Positions 34,742 to 46,858 of a stretch of 64,000 nucleotides of DNA are shown one piece after another. A program made the position numbers and the translations under genes. Under the pieces are notes generated by a model. It did no database searches and was not told where the DNA came from. It worked only from the letters and a program-made list of their open reading frames with translations. The stretch is taken from the NCBI GenBank assembly GCA_025403435.1, contig CM046354.1, forward strand, positions 40,931,779 through 40,995,778, written 5' to 3'. Numbering within the stretch: position 1 is the stretch's first letter; every line of letters begins with the position of its first letter. Origin of the DNA: Artocarpus heterophyllus (lineage: Eukaryota > Streptophyta > Magnoliopsida > Rosales > Moraceae).

Positions 34742-36009
34742 TTGGTATCAAAGCCATAGTTTTTACATAAATTTTGTATCAGAGCCATGTATAAATTTTG
34801 TGATCTTAATCTTTCCTATGCTTGAATTTGATTTTATAGAGAGTTGGCACTCTAGGTTTCTATATATTTTATGTTGTCATGGATTATATAGTGAATGTTT
34901 ATTAATTAATTATGGTTGATTAAATTGTTATTTAATTATTTATTAATTAATTAATTTATATCGATTATGTTTCCTTAAAGTTTAGAATGTGTATCTAAGT
35001 TTTTTCATGTAATTAGATGGCGGACTATCATCTCCGTCTAGGAATTGTTATTTATTTTAAATTTGTAAGAATTTCGTAATTAAATAATTATTCAGAGAAG
35101 ACAGATCTAGAAGACGGATTTAGAAGAATGATGATGGCACTCCAAAGTATTTTCTCAGTCTCTAATTTAATGCTTTTGAATTTTTGTAAATAAAATTGAT
35201 GAATTGCACTAAAAAGTTGTATTTTCTGGAATGGGAGATTTCTACTCGGTCGGCCTACCAAACCTCACAGTTTGGCAAGCCGATGGTCACATATCAGCAG
35301 GCCGAACATGACGTTCGACAGGCCGTCAGCGGGGTAGAAATCAAGAGGCTTTGACGGCAAGCCGAACTTCCAATTCAGCAGGCCGAAATTGTATGACTGG
35401 TAGGTTGATCACCCAAATTGCCCTGCCGATCGAGAGTTGGAAAATTTCCAAAAAAGGTGCAGTTTTTCAAATGCAGTTTTAATTTTATTTTTGGGATAAT
35501 TTTGAGAAACATTAAATTTGGATATGATCAAAAATATGAAATATTCGATTCATACAGGATTGAAGACTTGAAGATGGACATTATTTGAAGAAGGATACAA
35601 CTTGAGGATTCAAGGATGAAGAATCAATAATTTTTTTTGATTATTTTCTTGTAATTTTTGATTTCTATTCTCTAGGGTGGAACCATAATATTATTGTTAT
35701 TTGTTATTTTGCTTATAGCTTTGCTTGTCTGCATTAAAATATGATTTGCCATGTATATTGATAACATGACATATAGAATAAGGAGTGCCGCTCATATTAA
35801 AATTGTTCATGCATATTCTTAAAATAAAACCTTGATTTCAAAAGATTGAGTAGGAGAAGGTTTTCGAAGAGAGGACCTAAGGCCTCCATCGTTGGTCCAT
35901 GGGCAGAACATGGTGGTCCTGACCCCTAGGAAGGGATTTCTATTATGTACCAGATTGGATCTCTAAGAGGATAAGGTATTTTAGTATGATTTATGGTTGC
36001 ACACCCCTA
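34742..36009 (+). other. E2 primer site and leader
   Basis: TTGGTATCAAAGCCA at 34742 is the initiator-tRNA-Met site with one change. The leader of about 1.25 kb carries AT palindromic repeats (34905-34965), an inverted-orientation dyad array (35245-35440), and an acceptor-like pyrimidine tract ending TCTCTAG|GGTGG at 35675. The E1 leader (39568-41217) is collinear. At about 36010 the leader jumps to the middle of gag, a deletion of the gag N-terminal half. Confidence 0.75.
35245..35440 (+). repeat. Dyad-motif array in E2 Copia leader
   Basis: Units such as GGCAGGCCG, GGCAAGCCGA and CAGCAGGCCGAA recur about eight times. The motif is the same as in the LTR arrays but mostly in the opposite orientation. 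The E1 leader has a matching, more decayed array at about 40075-40250. Confidence 0.75.
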
Positions 36010-37826
36010 GGCAGGATATGACCTTAATAGAATTGATGAAACAATTACAGGAGTTTGAACTGCTGATCAAGGAGTCTCTTGCGAGTGGAGAGGCCAACAT
36101 GGTAGCTGCTTTTGGTTCCAATCCTAACTCTGGGAATGGAAAGAAGCAACGGGCCAAGAACAGGAAGTCTTCTATTCCTACTAGCACCAAGAGCAAGAAG
36201 AAGAAGAAGAAGAACCCAAAGAAGCTTAAGTGCTTCTTTTGTGGATAGGTCGGGCATATCAAGAAGCATTGCAAGGACTTCCTTTCCAAAAGAGGTAGGT
36301 GTGATCTTCTATATTTAGAAACTTGTTTATTTAAGGAATCCAGTGACATTTGGGTCATAGATTTTGGTGCAACTAATCATGTTTGTGTTTCTTTGCAGGG
36401 ATTCAAAGAAATGAGAAGTCTGCTACATGAGGACTTCACGCTTTGGATGGGTGATGGATCCTTGGTCTCAGCAGAAGCAATGGGAGACGTCCATCTTTAT
36501 TTTGATAATTATAGGAATTTATTTTTGCAAGATTGTTTTTATGTTTCTAAATTTAAAAGGAATTTAATTTCTGTAGCTTGTTTATTTAAAGACTAATATT
36601 TGGTTTCTTTTAATGATAAAGTGGTGATTTGTAAAAACAAATCTTTTATCTGTTCTGGATGGATGCAAAATAATCTATATTTTATCAAACCTAAGATGGA
36701 CTTATTGCTTAATGCTGAGATGAATGATAATAACTCTAAAAGACTTAAAACTTCTCACTCTAACAAGACTTATCTTTGGCATTTGCGCCTTGGTCATATT
36801 AACCTGAATAAGATTCAAAGGTAAGTAAGGGATGGACCTTTAAGTCACTTAAAGGTGGAATCTATACCTTAATGTGAATCTTGTTTGGAGGGTAAAATGA
36901 TCAAAAGACCATTCAGGTCTAAGGGCAATAGGGCTGAAGGGGTTCTAAAACTTGTGCATAGTGATGTTTGTAGACCGATGAACATCCGGGCATGAGGAGG
37001 GTATGAGTACTTCATCACTTTTATTGACGATTACTCAAGATACGGGTATGTGTACCTAATGCACCACAAAAGCGAAACTTTTGACAAGTTCAGGGAGTTT
37101 TAGGCTGAAGTGGAAAAGCAATTGGGTAGACCCATAAAGGAACTTCGATCCAATCCAGGTAGAGAATACCTTTCTGAAGAGTTCTTAGAACACATGTTAG
37201 AGAATGGGATTTTATCCCATTTGACTGCACTGGGCACTCCACAGCAAAATGGTGTAGCAGAGAGAAGAAATAGGACTTTGTTGGACATAGTTAGGTCCAT
37301 GATGAGTTATTCATCATTACCTTTATCCTATTGGGGATATGCACTACAAACCGCATGTTATCTTTTGAACAATGTGCCTTCAAAATCGATCCCTAAAACT
37401 CCTCACGAGTTGTGGACGAGTAGGAAGACATCCTTAAACCATATTCGCATATGGGGATGTCCGACTCATGTCCTGTTTAAGGATTCGTTTAAGTTGGAAG
37501 CATGTTCGGAAGTTTACGTGTTTGTAGGATATCCAAAAAGGACTAAAGGGGGTTATTTTTATAACCCAAGGGAAAATAAAGTCGTGGTTTCAACTAATGC
37601 AACTTTCCTTAATGAGAGTTACATGGATGACTTTAAACCTCGAAGCAAGGTGGTGCTTGAGGAGTTAAGGAGTGATCCAATCACTCTGGAGGTTCTGAAT
37701 GAAACCATTCTGATTAGTGTAGAAAAACCAAACGAACCTGAGCAACAACCTAAGGGGCTTCGACGTAGTGGGAGGATCAGACGTCAACCTGAGAGGTATA
37801 TGTTCAATGGGGAGGTCTTTTTGATA
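36010..37826 (+). pseudogene. E2 Copia gag-pol remnant (gag C-terminus to integrase)
   Basis: A gag C-terminal piece with a basic lysine tract and the zinc knuckle CFFCG.VGHIKKHC, interrupted by a TAG near 36247. Next come protease (DFGATNHV in place of D[TS]GAT, so the residue after the catalytic Asp is changed), the GAG-pre-integrase zinc region (HLRLGHINLNKIQ...CESCLEGK) and the integrase core. The 239-codon open stretch 37110-37829 runs to the integrase C-terminal end, [14 protein letters not shown]. There it fuses to LTR sequence. Many stops occur (for example near 36594, 36822, 36870, 37102). Confidence 0.88.
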
Positions 37827-38224
37827 TAAATAGGGAGTAAGTCTTAAGAGTTACTCAGATCAAGTGAGAGATTAAGAGTGATACTCTATTGGTGAGAATC
37901 TGAAAAACTCCCTAAGAGCTTTTGTTCACAAATCACAGACACTAGCTTTGGGTTCTCTCGATTAGTTGGAAGGAGAGTCACCTAAAGGAAGAGCTATACG
38001 TGTGATCCCACACTTACTCTGGTCGTGGATAGAGAATAGCAAAGAAGACCAGTTGGTTGAGGCTTTCTGGAACGTTACTTCTCTTCATGTTTTGCGAGGG
38101 TTCTTCAGCAATCAAAGGTTAGTAAGATCTGGTTAATTTATGCATATAGCATGTCAAACTTGTGTTTTGGAAAATACTCTGATGTAAAATTTGTAAAATT
38201 TTACTGCGTACTATTTTTCCAACA
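37827..38224 (+). repeat. E2 truncated 3' LTR
   Basis: The last 398 bp of the Copia LTR, starting at the TATA box (TATAAATAG at about 37827) and ending CCAACA. It corresponds to the R-U5 part. Confidence 0.88.
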
Positions 38225-38229
38225 TTATA

Positions 38230-39567
38230 TGCGTTATCCTATAATTGAAAAATTAGAGCGCTCATCCAATTAGATGCATAGGTGAAACCAAATAGTATAC
38301 TGACTTTGGACGGTAAGTTTTCAGATGGTGAGATAATGGAACGTAAGATATAATTAATCAGGAAGGTAAAACAAATTTTATCCTTAAGCTAATTGTGGAT
38401 AATCCTATGAGGATACGATATATTATGATATGTCATAGAGACTTAGCTATACAGGCTTCGAAATTCTATATAGTTCGATAGTGTAGCTGTAAGCTTTTAG
38501 TGGAGTAGCATTAGAGTTGATAATTTTGAAATGTATATCTAGGATATTAGGTTTCATAATTATCGAGAGCTTGAACTATAGAGGTCCATCAGGTCCCCTT
38601 TACTAGCTCATAAAAATCCTATAACAATACGGCGTGCTTTTCCAATCATTGATGACTTGTGTCAAATTATCAGATTGGCTGAAAATCTGATAAGATCCGA
38701 TAATTTGTCTGTTTATCAGTTGAATTAATTTTGTGAAAAATAATTCAAGATAAACTTGTTGAATTATCAGGATCAGATAATTCATTATGTTTATTGGTTA
38801 GATTAATTTTTAATAAATTAATTTAATATAAACTTGTTGAATTATCAGTAATATTTATTTTCCTCGAGATTATCTAGATATGACTTTTTTAATCAGACAA
38901 CTTCTCTATTGCGTTATTTGAATTAAAACTAAGACTCTATCCCTAGAATCTCGGGTGAAAAATAAAAGATTCACAGGGATCATTTATCGTAAGTTCGACC
39001 TATCGATGGAGCAAGTTCGGCAAGCTGATCTTGTAGTTCGGTTTGCCGACCAAGTGATAAATAAATCACACGATTTCACGTGGATTTTATTAGATAATGT
39101 TCCTGATTTGATTCTGATTCAAATTTTTGAGGCCTCATGTGATAAAGACTGACTCCTAGGGCTAGCCACTATAAATAGGGAGTGAGTCTCATTGTTTATT
39201 TAGATCAGTTGAGAAATTAAGAGTGAGACTCTACTGGTGAGACTCTGAAACTCTCTGAGAGCTCTTGTTCACAAATCACGAATAATAGGTTTGGGTTTTC
39301 TCAATTGGTTAGAAGGAGAGTCAACGAGGAAAGGCTGAATGACTTGCACCCACACGCACTACGATCGTGGATAGAGAATAATAAAGAAGACCAGTTGGTT
39401 GAAGCTCTTCTAGAACTTTATACTCTTCCTGAATTGCAAGAGCTTTTTTGCATTTACGAGATTAGTAAGATTAGGTTAATTTATGCATATAGTATGTTAA
39501 ACTTATGTTTAGAAAATACTCTGGTATAAAATTTTTTAAAATTTCGCTGCATACTATTTTTCCAACA
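38230..39567 (+). repeat. E1 5' LTR, second part
   Basis: Continues the E1 LTR after E2 and ends CCAACA before the primer site. Dyad variants lie at about 38990-39050, TATA at 39170-39178. The donor position reads GAG|ATTAGTAAG, so the GT is lost here. Confidence 0.9.
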
Positions 39568-39568
39568 A

Positions 39569-41217
39569 TTGGTATTAAAGCCATGGTTTTTACATAAATT
39601 TATAAGTTTGTGATCATGCTATATGTATAAATTATGTGATCTTGATCTCTCCTATGCTTAAATTTTGATTTTTAGAGAGATAGCACTCTAGGGTTTTTAT
39701 ATATTTTTATGTTATTATGTATTATATGGTGGATGTATATTAATTAATTATGGTTGATTAAATTATCATTTAATTAATTATTAATTAATTAATTTATGTC
39801 GGTTATGGTTCCTTAAAGGTTAGAATGTGTATCTAGATTTTTTCATGTAATTAGATGGTGAACTATTATCTCCGTCTAGGAATTATTATTTAATTTTAAA
39901 TTTGTAAGAATTTTGTAATTAAACAATCATTCAGAGAAGACGGATACAGAAGATGGATGATGGCGTTCCACAGGTATTTCCTAAGTCTCTAATTTTATGT
40001 TTTTGAATTGTTGAAAATAAAATTGATAAATTGTATTAAAAAACTGTATTTTCTAAAAAAGTGTGATTTATGCTCAGTCGGCATGCCAAACCCTAGGTCT
40101 GGCAGGTTGATGGTCGTAAATCGGCAGGCCAGACTTTAGGTTTGGCAGGCCATCTATGGGATAGAAATCTAGTGGCTCTAACGGCAGGCCGACCTAAAAA
40201 GATCAACAGGCTGATGGATCATGACCGTCAAGCCGATCACACAGATTGGCATACTGACAGAGAGCTGTAACTTTATTAGAAAAGGTGCATTTTTTGATGT
40301 AATTTTAATTTTATTTTTAGGACAATTCTCAAAAATATTAAATTTAGATATGACTGGAAATATGGAGTTTTTAATCTATGCAGGATTGAAACTTGAAGAT
40401 AGACATTACATGAAGAAGGATACAATTTGAAGATTCAAGGATGAAGAATCGATATTATGTTTTGATTATTCTCTTGTAATCTTTATTTCTTTTCTCTAGG
40501 GTGGAACCGTAATATTACGGTTATTTATTTATTATTTTGCTTGTGGCTTTGCATGATTACTTTACTTGTCTGCATTTTAATATGATTTGCTATGTATTTG
40601 ATAACATGTCATATAGAATAGGGAATGCTGCTCATTAAAAATTGTTCATGCATGTTTATAAAATAAAACCTTGATTTCAAAAGCTTGAGTAGGAGAAGGT
40701 TTTCAAAGAGAGAACCTATGGCCTCCATCGTTGGTCCACAGGTAACACATGGTGGTTCTGATCCTTAGGAAGGGACTTCATTATGTACCAGGTTGGATCT
40801 CTAAAAGGATAAGGCATTTTAACATGATTTATCGTTGCATACCCCTAGGTGGTGATTATAAATCATGGATAAAATATTGAAATGATGGTTATAAACTCAT
40901 GATGATTTTATTATTAACCTCTCCTAGGAGCTCTGTTTATAAAATTAATGGCCAAAGAAACGATTATTAATATATGTTGGATCATACGGGTCTTGGATGG
41001 CATATATTAATCAGGAAGGGATCCGTGTTCCTAATTGAATTTGGCAAGACTCCCTTAGGAGCTTGTTGAATTATGAGTTGGGAATTATCGTTATAAGGTT
41101 GTGATATTTCAAGGTTTTGACACATAAACACATTTGTATGTTTTACATGATTGTGTTATCTTACTAAATTATTATAATATGTTTTCTTACGTTAGGTTCT
41201 TTATTGTAGATTAAAAA
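39569..41217 (+). other. E1 primer site and leader
   Basis: TTGGTATTAAAGCCA at 39569 is a twice-mutated initiator-tRNA-Met site. The 1.6-kb leader has AT palindromic repeats (39735-39800), the dyad array (about 40075-40250), and an acceptor-like TTTCTTTTCTCTAG|GG at 40499. No long reading frame lies before the gag start. Confidence 0.75.
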
Positions 41218-41493
41218 TGTCTAAAAACACTTCATCATCGATATTTGACAAAACCAATTAACCGATAAGAACTATAATGATTGGAAACGAAACCTAAACA
41301 TCATCTTGTCTTTTAAGAAACTGAAATTTGTGCTGATGACACCTTGTCTTCATGAGCCAACAAGATATTCTGCCAACGAAAAATCCAAGCATATGATTGT
41401 TGGAAAGATGCTAATGATTAGGCCCGCTGCTATGTTATGGCCAACATGGAAAACGTGCTATAAGCTCAACATGAGTATTATGAGACTACTAAG
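41218..41493 (+). pseudogene. E1 Copia gag, N-terminal fragment
   Basis: ATG at 41218 (MSKNTSSSIFDK) followed by NYNDWKRNLNIIL, typical Copia gag, with a stop near 41258 and a frameshift. The frame then continues to MSIMRLLS and is split at 41493 by a solo Copia LTR. Confidence 0.82.
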
Positions 41494-43493
41494 TGTTGGA
41501 AACAAAGTGCACAGCGGAATTTTTAAAATTTTTCATTAGAGTATTTTCCAAAACACAAGTTTGACATGTTATATGTATAAATTAGATAGATCTTACTAAC
41601 CTCTGTGTGCCGAAGAACCTCTGTAACCTGTGTAGAGAAGTAACGTTCCAGAAGAGCCTCAACCAACTGGTCTTCTTTGCTATTCTCTATCCACAACCGG
41701 AGTGAGTGTGGGCTCACATGTACAGCTCTTCCACCGATGACTCTCCTTCCAACCAATAGAGAGAACCCAAAGCTAGTGTTCGTGATTTGTGAACAAAAGC
41801 TCTCAGGGAGTTTTCAAATGCTCACTAGAGGAGTATCTCTCTTAATCTCTCAAATTGATCTCTATTGATCTAAGTAAATCATGAGACTCACTCCCTTTAT
41901 ATAGTTATTGGTCCTGGGGTCAGTCCTTATCAGATTAGGTCTCAAAAACTTGAAACAGAATCAAGTTCGGATCAATATCTGATAAGATCTGCGTGAAAAC
42001 GCGTAATCTTATCTGTCGCTGATCGGCAGGCCAAACACGTCATCCGGCAGGCCAAACTCCGGAGAAAAAATCTCCGCGAATCTTTTATTTTCCACCCGAG
42101 ATTCTAAAGGATAAAGTCTCAGTTTTGATTCAAATAACCCAATAGAGAAGTTATCTGATCAAAACAAACTTTATCAAGATAATCTCTAAGAAAATAAATT
42201 AATTCACAATAATTCTACAAGTTTATCGTGATCTAATTTGTCCAAAATTAAACCAACCGATAAACAGACAAGAATTATGTGATCGCAATAATTCAACAAG
42301 TTTATCTTGAACTAATTTCTTACAAAATTAATTCAACCAATAAATAGACATGAATTATTTGATTCTTACAAATTTTAAACCAATCTGATAAATCCGACAT
42401 AAGTCACCAATTATTGGAAAAGCATGCCGTGTCATTACAGGATTTTGTGAGCTAGCAAAAGGGACCAAAATGGACCTATAAAGTTCAAGCTCATGATAAT
42501 TATGAAACCCAATATCCTAGATATACATTTCATAATTATCAACTCCAACGCTACTCCACTAAAAGCTTGGAGTTGCACTCTCGAACTTTATAGAATTATG
42601 AAGCTCGTGTAGCTAAGTCTCCATGACATATCATAGTGTATCGTATCCCCATATGATCATCCATAATCGGCTTAAGGACAAGTTCTGTCTTACCTTCCCA
42701 ATTATTTTTATCTTACGTTCCATTGTCTCACCATTAGAAAACTTACCATCTAAAGATAGTATACCATTCGGTTACACCTATGTATCCATATGGTTGAACG
42801 CTCCAGTTTTCCAATTACAGGACAACGCATATAAGAGGATATCATTACTCCTAAAGAGAAGCTATGGATTCCATATTTATGAATAACAAGTCTACGCTAT
42901 CAAGAGTCATGCCTCCAACGTACCGGCATGCATACCACTATTGAGATGTGGGTGTCACCCTTTGGTACATCAAAAGACACAAGTCGAGACAATGGGCCCA
43001 CTATTCATCTCAGGATTAAGATACAATACAAATGACTGTCTAAAGTGAATCGATTTGCCGAGACAAAATTATTAGTCCAAATCAATTCACTTTATGTCCC
43101 GATCCAACACATCGTCACCTATGACAACGTGCCAACGTTTCTATCATGGAGTCCAACTCCGATGGTCAAGACAAACCATCTCCTATAAGGGATATAGACA
43201 ACATAACAATCTTTACATGAATAAAGTGCCCAACTTTATTCCCTCGATTGCGGATCATATGTTTTAGACCGTCACCTTAAGAATCGTGTCTTACGCATAA
43301 TCAGTCCATCATATGCCCAATTCTTAAGGTTTAGACTGACAGTCTCAAACTACTGTTTGCTTATCATACATTCAACAAATATGAACGTAAAGAGGACAAG
43401 ATTTGGTATATATAAATGAATAAATTATTTATTGATAAAAATGTCTCCAAAAACGTATTACATTTTTACTCCTTAGGGCATACATGTCTAACA
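41494..43493 (-). mobile_element. Solo Copia LTR, minus strand, in E1 gag
   Basis: A 2000-bp LTR reading TGTTAGACATG at 43493 to TTTCCAACA at 41494, with a perfect TSD CTAAG (41489-41493 and 43494-43498). It is closest by eye to the E4 LTRs (for example the ACTTTGTTTCCAACA end). It shows the dyad motif at about 42020-42060. Confidence 0.95.
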
Positions 43494-43498
43494 CTAAG

Positions 43499-43685
43499 TC
43501 CATCTTTGATAATCTAGAAGACATATTTGGAGGCTAGGCCTTAATAAAGTGGCAAGGGGTGCTTTGAAAACTGTTGAACTGTAAGCAAAGACTGGGGATG
43601 TCTCTAAAGGAGCATATGATGTTGGTCATGGGTTACCTCGCTGAGTCCTAGACCAATAGAGCTAACACCGATGATGAAATTTTGA
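43499..43685 (+). pseudogene. E1 Copia gag, middle fragment
   Basis: Continues the gag frame after the solo LTR (FDNLEDIFGG, ALIKWQ, MSLKEHMM, MGYLAES) with several stops. It ends at the solo Gypsy LTR. Confidence 0.8.
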
Positions 43686-45866
43686 TGTAACACCCTAAAA
43701 TTAATTAAATGATATTATAATGTAAAATGGTGAATTAGTGTGCCATAATAAATATTTTAAACTTAATTTGATCATTTGATGAGATTTTTGAGTTTAAAGT
43801 TGTTTTGATTATTTTAATAATTTCTAGTTGTTTTTAATCATTTTAATTGCCATTTTGAATATTTGGGACACAACAATTTGTCAAATGTCAAATATGTTTT
43901 ATTTTACAAAACTGTAGGTGGCACACGATTTTTGTACAGTAAAACCACCCACTTTTTCCCCTATTTATTCTCTCTCCTCTTCCTCTCTCTTTACTCTCAG
44001 CTCTCACTCTCTTACTCTCCCTCTCACGCTCATCTCTCTCTTTCTTCACTCTGCCTCTCTCTTTCGCTCTCATTTCTTCTCAAAAATTTTGAGATTTAAT
44101 CAAGTCCTAAACTTTGGTTCAGTGGATTGGCAGCTCGGGAATGTGTTTGAGCAACCTAAAATGTGATTTAAAGCTTCGATTTGAGGTTAGTTTTCAAATT
44201 TCAAAACTTTTTCAATTTTTCAATTATTCATGCATTTCAAAATTTAAGCTTGATTGAGTTTAGAAGACCCTTGATTTTAGTTAAAGAAACTTAGAACAAC
44301 TAGAATCTAAACTTTGTTTGAAGAAAAATGGATTCGAATCAAGATTTTTCATTTTTCTCCATTTTTCACCATTTTTAGATTTTCTTAGATTTTGTGTGCA
44401 AATCTTGTTTAAATGAGTTTAAAAGTGTCCTATCATGTTTTTCTATCATCTATGATTGTTTCCCATGCCTGAGAATTGAGAAAAACAGGTTGAAATCAAG
44501 ATTTGGGGTTTGGGAGACCCAAAACCTGTGGCTGGCAAATTCTAGGATTTTCCAGTTCGGTAGGCCGAACTTCGTGTTCAGTCGACCGGACTCAAGGGAT
44601 CGACATGCCAGATTCATTCGTCTGACAGGCCAAACCTAGAAATGTTTGGCCAACTGACTTGGTTCTCCGGCAAGCTGAATTGCATAGTTCAGCTGGCCGA
44701 ACTAGGGAGACCGACAGGCCGACTGAACAAGGAGAAAATTTGTGATTTTTTATTTGTTTTCATTGTTTTGAACCCCGATTGAAATCCCAACTTTATAAAA
44801 TGATTTTAAAGGAACAAATGGCACATTATGGCACCATGAACTAGTTTAGCAATGTAGAATATCTTAAACTAGATACTGATAGACCTAGTTTTATCTAGGG
44901 TCGTTTGTGGTTTTGTGGAGCTAACGTATAGCGAATCAGGATTACGATGTGGGGCACCAACATGAGTATCGAGGTAGAACTTCTACTCTTTCCTTGGTAG
45001 CCAAGTTTTCAAATGATTTTTGGTCTAAAAAGGGGTTTTATCAAAATGTTTTCAACGGTTGATTGAAAAATGAGATTTTATCAATTATTTTTATAAACGT
45101 GAATTGAAGTGGACTTCATAATGAACCCTATAATAAATGTAAATGAAAATACCTAGTAATTGGGTTTAAATGATAATAGAAATGAATATAAGGGCGACCT
45201 TGGGGGCAGGTCCTGAAACCCAGCTGGGCCACTACGGTGGTGATATTCATATGGTTTGCCCAAGAAATTGATAATTTTTTTGGATCGACCAATAAACTGT
45301 TTGGGTAAGAATGGTTTTGTTTAAACTTATTTATTCAAGTTTTCTCTTAAGTAATCTCTAGAATAATGATATCTCCTTCTGAATTTAATAAATTTCTTAC
45401 AAAATAGTCCCATTGAGCCTTTCACTCACATTTTATTTGTTTTCAAATATTTCCCCCTCTAGGTGGACTTTCGTCTAGATTCAGAGAGGTTTCAACGGAC
45501 AGGACTCAAGAGTAGTAGAAGAACTTAGTACGTTATTTCTATTATTAAATCAAGGCATGTAACATTTTAATTTTCCCCTCTACTTGGATTGTGGTTGTAT
45601 TATTATATTGTCAGTATTATGTGTGTGCACAAGTTGTGGGTCAGTGGGACCCATACTCGTATCTTGTTATTGTTTTGTTTCTTACTTAATGTTTGCCAAA
45701 AAGTTCCTATCTGTTTAATGATTATGTATGTTTTTCTTGTAAAGAATTTAAAAATTTCCACAATTTCATAATTAATTTAAAACTTAAACTCATGCTTTAT
45801 TTAAAATTTTTTATTAATTATCTTAATTAATCCACCATGTCATCTCCCATACTTTGGGGTGTGACA
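43686..45866 (+). mobile_element. Solo Gypsy LTR, plus strand, in E1 gag
   Basis: A 2181-bp LTR of the G1/G2 family (TGTAACACCC...GGGTGTGACA) with flanks TTTGA (43681-43685) and TTAGA (45867-45871), a TSD with one mismatch. CT tract 43968-44075, donor-like GAG|GTTAGTT at 44186, dyad array about 44555-44735, acceptor-like CCCCCTCTAG|GTGGA at 45462. Confidence 0.93.
44555..44735 (+). repeat. Dyad-motif array in solo Gypsy LTR
   Basis: About eight variants of GTTCGGTAGGCCGAAC / CCGACAGGCCG at 20-28 bp spacing, in the same relative LTR position as in S3. Confidence 0.78.
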
Positions 45867-45871
45867 TTAGA

Positions 45872-46742
45872 TGACTATAGCCTTTGAGACTTTGTCTAAG
45901 GAATTCATTTCATCTAGAGCTACATTTAATTTGAGCAATAGGCTGGATATGACCTTGACGGAGTTGATGAAATAGTTACAGGAGTTTGAATTGCTGATTA
46001 GGAAGTCTCCTACTGGTGGCGAGGCCAACTTGGCGGTTGCCTATGGTTCCAATCCCAACCCAGGGAATGGAAAGAAGCAATAGGCCAAGAATAGAAAGTC
46101 TTCTATTCTTGCAAACGACAAGAACAAGGAGAAGAAGAAGAAAAAGAACCCGAAGAAGCTCAAGAGCTTTTTCTATGGGAGGGTCGAGAACATTGAGAAG
46201 AATTGCAAGGACTTCCTTCCCCGATGAGGTAGATGTGATCTTCTGTATTTAGAAACTTGTTTGGTTGAGGAATCCAGTGACGTTTAGGTCATAGATTCCA
46301 GAGCAACTAATCATGTTTGTGCTTCTCTATAGGGATTCAAAGAAACGAGAAGTCTGCTGCATGAAGACTTCACGCTTCGGATGGGCGATAGATCCTTGGT
46401 CTTAGCTAAAGTGGTGGGAGATGTCCATCTTCATTTTGATAATTATAGGAATTTAATTTTGTGAGATTATTTTTATGTTCCTAAACTTAAAAAGAATTTA
46501 ATTTCTATAGCTTGTTTATTTAAAGACTCCTATTTGGTTTCTTTTAACAATAAAGTTGTGATTCATAAAAATAAATCTTTTATTTGTTCTAGATGGATGT
46601 AAAATAATCTTATATTTTTTCAAACTTAAGATGGACTTACTACTTAATACTGAGATAAACAATAATAACTCTAAAAGACTTAAAACTTCTCACTCTAATA
46701 AGACTTATTTTTGGCATTTGCGAGTTGGTCATATTAACCTGA
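45872..46742 (+). pseudogene. E1 gag C-terminus, protease and pre-integrase remnant
   Basis: Gag C-terminal region, then a lysine-rich tract and a degenerate zinc knuckle (FFYGRVENIEKNC, with two Cys lost). A protease remnant VIDSRATNHV and the pre-integrase segment HLRVGHINLNR follow. Stops are frequent. The E3 insertion at 46748 splits the pre-integrase zinc motif, which resumes at 59068 (IQRLVRDGPL, CESCLEGK). Confidence 0.85.
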
Positions 46743-46747
46743 ATAGG

Positions 46748-46858
46748 TGATGTGTCCCACATCGGTTAGAGAGGGTGGTCTTGGGTGTTATATATATGAG
46801 TTCATAATCGTCCCCTCACGAACTAGCTTTTGGGGTGGAGTTAGGTGGGTTCATATCA
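46748..46858 (+). repeat. E3 5' LTR (111 bp)
   Basis: Short LTR with TG...CA ends and a TATATATATG box in the middle. It differs from the 3' copy at a few positions. It is followed by TTTGGTAATTAGAGCG (46859 on), a decayed tRNA primer site. Confidence 0.88.

Larger units (their letters stand above)
32707..38224 (+). mobile_element. Copia element E2 nested in the E1 5' LTR
   Basis: 5518 bp with a perfect TSD TTATA (32702-32706 and 38225-38229), after which the E1 LTR resumes with TGCGTTATCC. Order: 5' LTR (32707-34740), primer site, leader, gag C-terminal to integrase remnant (about 36010-37826), then a direct jump into the last 398 bp of an LTR. RT, RNase H, the purine tract and most of the 3' LTR are deleted. 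The gag N-terminal part is also missing. Confidence 0.93.

Noticed and set aside
34742..34756. Part of a tRNA gene (TTGGTATCA... matches)
   Set aside because: These short matches follow LTR ends and are primer-binding sites; no tRNA cloverleaf is present.
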